The notes under the pieces: model-generated
Seen by the model: only the letters and a program-made list of their open reading frames with translations
The model's database searches: none
What the model was told of the DNA's origin: nothing
NCBI RefSeq assembly: GCF_001705435.1
Contig: NZ_MDEN01000061.1
Span: forward strand, 62,001 to 126,000
DNA from: Pseudomonas graminis
GTDB lineage: Bacteria > Pseudomonadota > Gammaproteobacteria > Pseudomonadales > Pseudomonadaceae
Direction of reading: 5' to 3'
Length of the DNA: 64,000 bases
Part shown: one piece after another, positions 63,575 to 64,000 of the stretch
Position numbering within the stretch: position 1 is the first letter of the stretch
How the letters are laid out: every line of letters begins with the position of its first letter
Program-made: the position numbers and the translations under genes

Positions 63575-64000
63575 ATGCGCAGTCGTTTCTTCAGCCTTTT
63601 GTCCTGCCTGCTTCTGTCGGCCACCGCTGCCCAGTCCGTCCAAGCGGTCGATCTCACCACCCAGCGTCAGTATTACGATGAAGCCAAACGCGCTTTGGCC
63701 AAGGGCGACAGCGGCCCTTATCGCATCTATGCCGCCGCGCTGGCGGATTACCCCCTCGAGCCGTATCTGGCCTACGACGAACTCACCGCACGCCTGAACA
63801 GCGCGAGTGACGAGGAAGTCGAAAAGTTCTTCGCCGAGCATGGCGACCTGCCTCAAGCCAACTACATGAAGCTGCGCTGGCTGCGACTGCTGGCCTCGCG
63901 CGGTGACTGGCAGCCCTTCGTCAAGTATTACGACCCCAAGCTGAATTTCGTCGAACTCGACTGCCTGTACGGCTCCTATCAGCTCAGCCATAACCAGCGC
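63575..64000 (+). CDS. slt: Soluble lytic murein transglycosylase (cut by window end)
   Basis: The first 142 residues are visible: a signal peptide (FFSLLSCLLLSATAAQSVQA) and the start of the Slt70 helical U-domain (QRQYYDEAKRALAKGDSGPY, then YPLEPYLAYDELTARL). The enzyme cleaves peptidoglycan to 1,6-anhydromuropeptides, feeding the recycling route that NagZ serves. The catalytic SLT domain is outside. ATG 63575 (ACGGAAG RBS) chosen; an in-frame ATG 7 codons upstream is less likely. Confidence 0.93.
   Translation, partial: MRSRFFSLLSCLLLSATAAQSVQAVDLTTQRQYYDEAKRALAKGDSGPYRIYAAALADYPLEPYLAYDELTARLNSASDEEVEKFFAEHGDLPQANYMKLRWLRLLASRGDWQPFVKYYDPKLNFVELDCLYGSYQLSHNQR

Overview
The window is a chromosomal segment of a Pseudomonas, most likely of the fluorescens/syringae side of the genus. 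I base this on codon use and high GC, on the REP families typical of that group (GACCGGCTTTAGCCGGGAAG-type), and on a 3' third whose gene order (mtiP-nagZ-psrA-lexA-sulA-x-x-topA-x-fadA-fadB-x-usp-uup-slt) matches from memory the P. aeruginosa PA3004-PA3020 region. The species cannot be fixed from the sequence. Nearly everything is chromosomal core or lineage-accessory. I found no prophage, integron, CRISPR array, rRNA or tRNA.

Layout. 1-6.4 kb: greB (cut by the window edge), a GlxA-type AraC regulator, a membrane diguanylate cyclase, an acetyltransferase, small unknown proteins, and a PRISE-type reductase closed by a strong bidirectional terminator. 6.4-11 kb: a DUF2945 protein, a GH15 glycosidase overlapping a glucose dehydrogenase-like SDR, and a MexT-like LysR regulator, separated by dense REP clusters. 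11-14.9 kb: a pstSCAB phosphate importer with a Pho-box candidate but no adjacent phoU. 15-19.2 kb: a class A beta-lactamase, a three-domain PNPOx/ferredoxin-reductase/2Fe-2S fusion and a GST. 19.4-22.9 kb: a complete cytochrome bd operon cydP-cydA-cydB-cydX-ybgE, preceded by an ANR-type box. 22.9-23.6 kb: repeats only. 23.6-26.5 kb: two paralogous periplasmic binding proteins flanking a GGDEF sensor. 26.7-31.4 kb: eptA, an AraC regulator, a LysE exporter and an MFS transporter.

31.4-40.5 kb: repeats including the inverted ends of a RAYT-like element, an ArsR regulator divergent from an NCS2 permease, an LEA-like lipoprotein, a DUF883 protein, a SPOR-like lipoprotein, the pqiA-pqiA-pqiB-pqiC envelope lipid-transport operon, and an orphan XRE regulator. 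40.5-47.5 kb: an L-arabinose module (araFGH importer, lactonase, FCD-type GntR regulator, exported aldose 1-epimerase) with several FadR-family operator-like sites. 47.8-63.4 kb: DUF6555, then purine salvage (mtiP), wall recycling (nagZ), psrA with its own operator, SOS genes lexA-sulA behind two LexA boxes, topA, beta-oxidation genes fadBA, usp and uup. The window ends inside slt.

The most interesting points are the binding-protein/GGDEF/binding-protein cassette; an orphan plus-strand terminator upstream of fadB that suggests an unannotated small RNA; the small subunits around cytochrome bd; the PNPOx-reductase-ferredoxin fusion; and the inferred operator set of the arabinose GntR regulator. 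I did not find a clearly new multi-gene defence or biosynthetic system.
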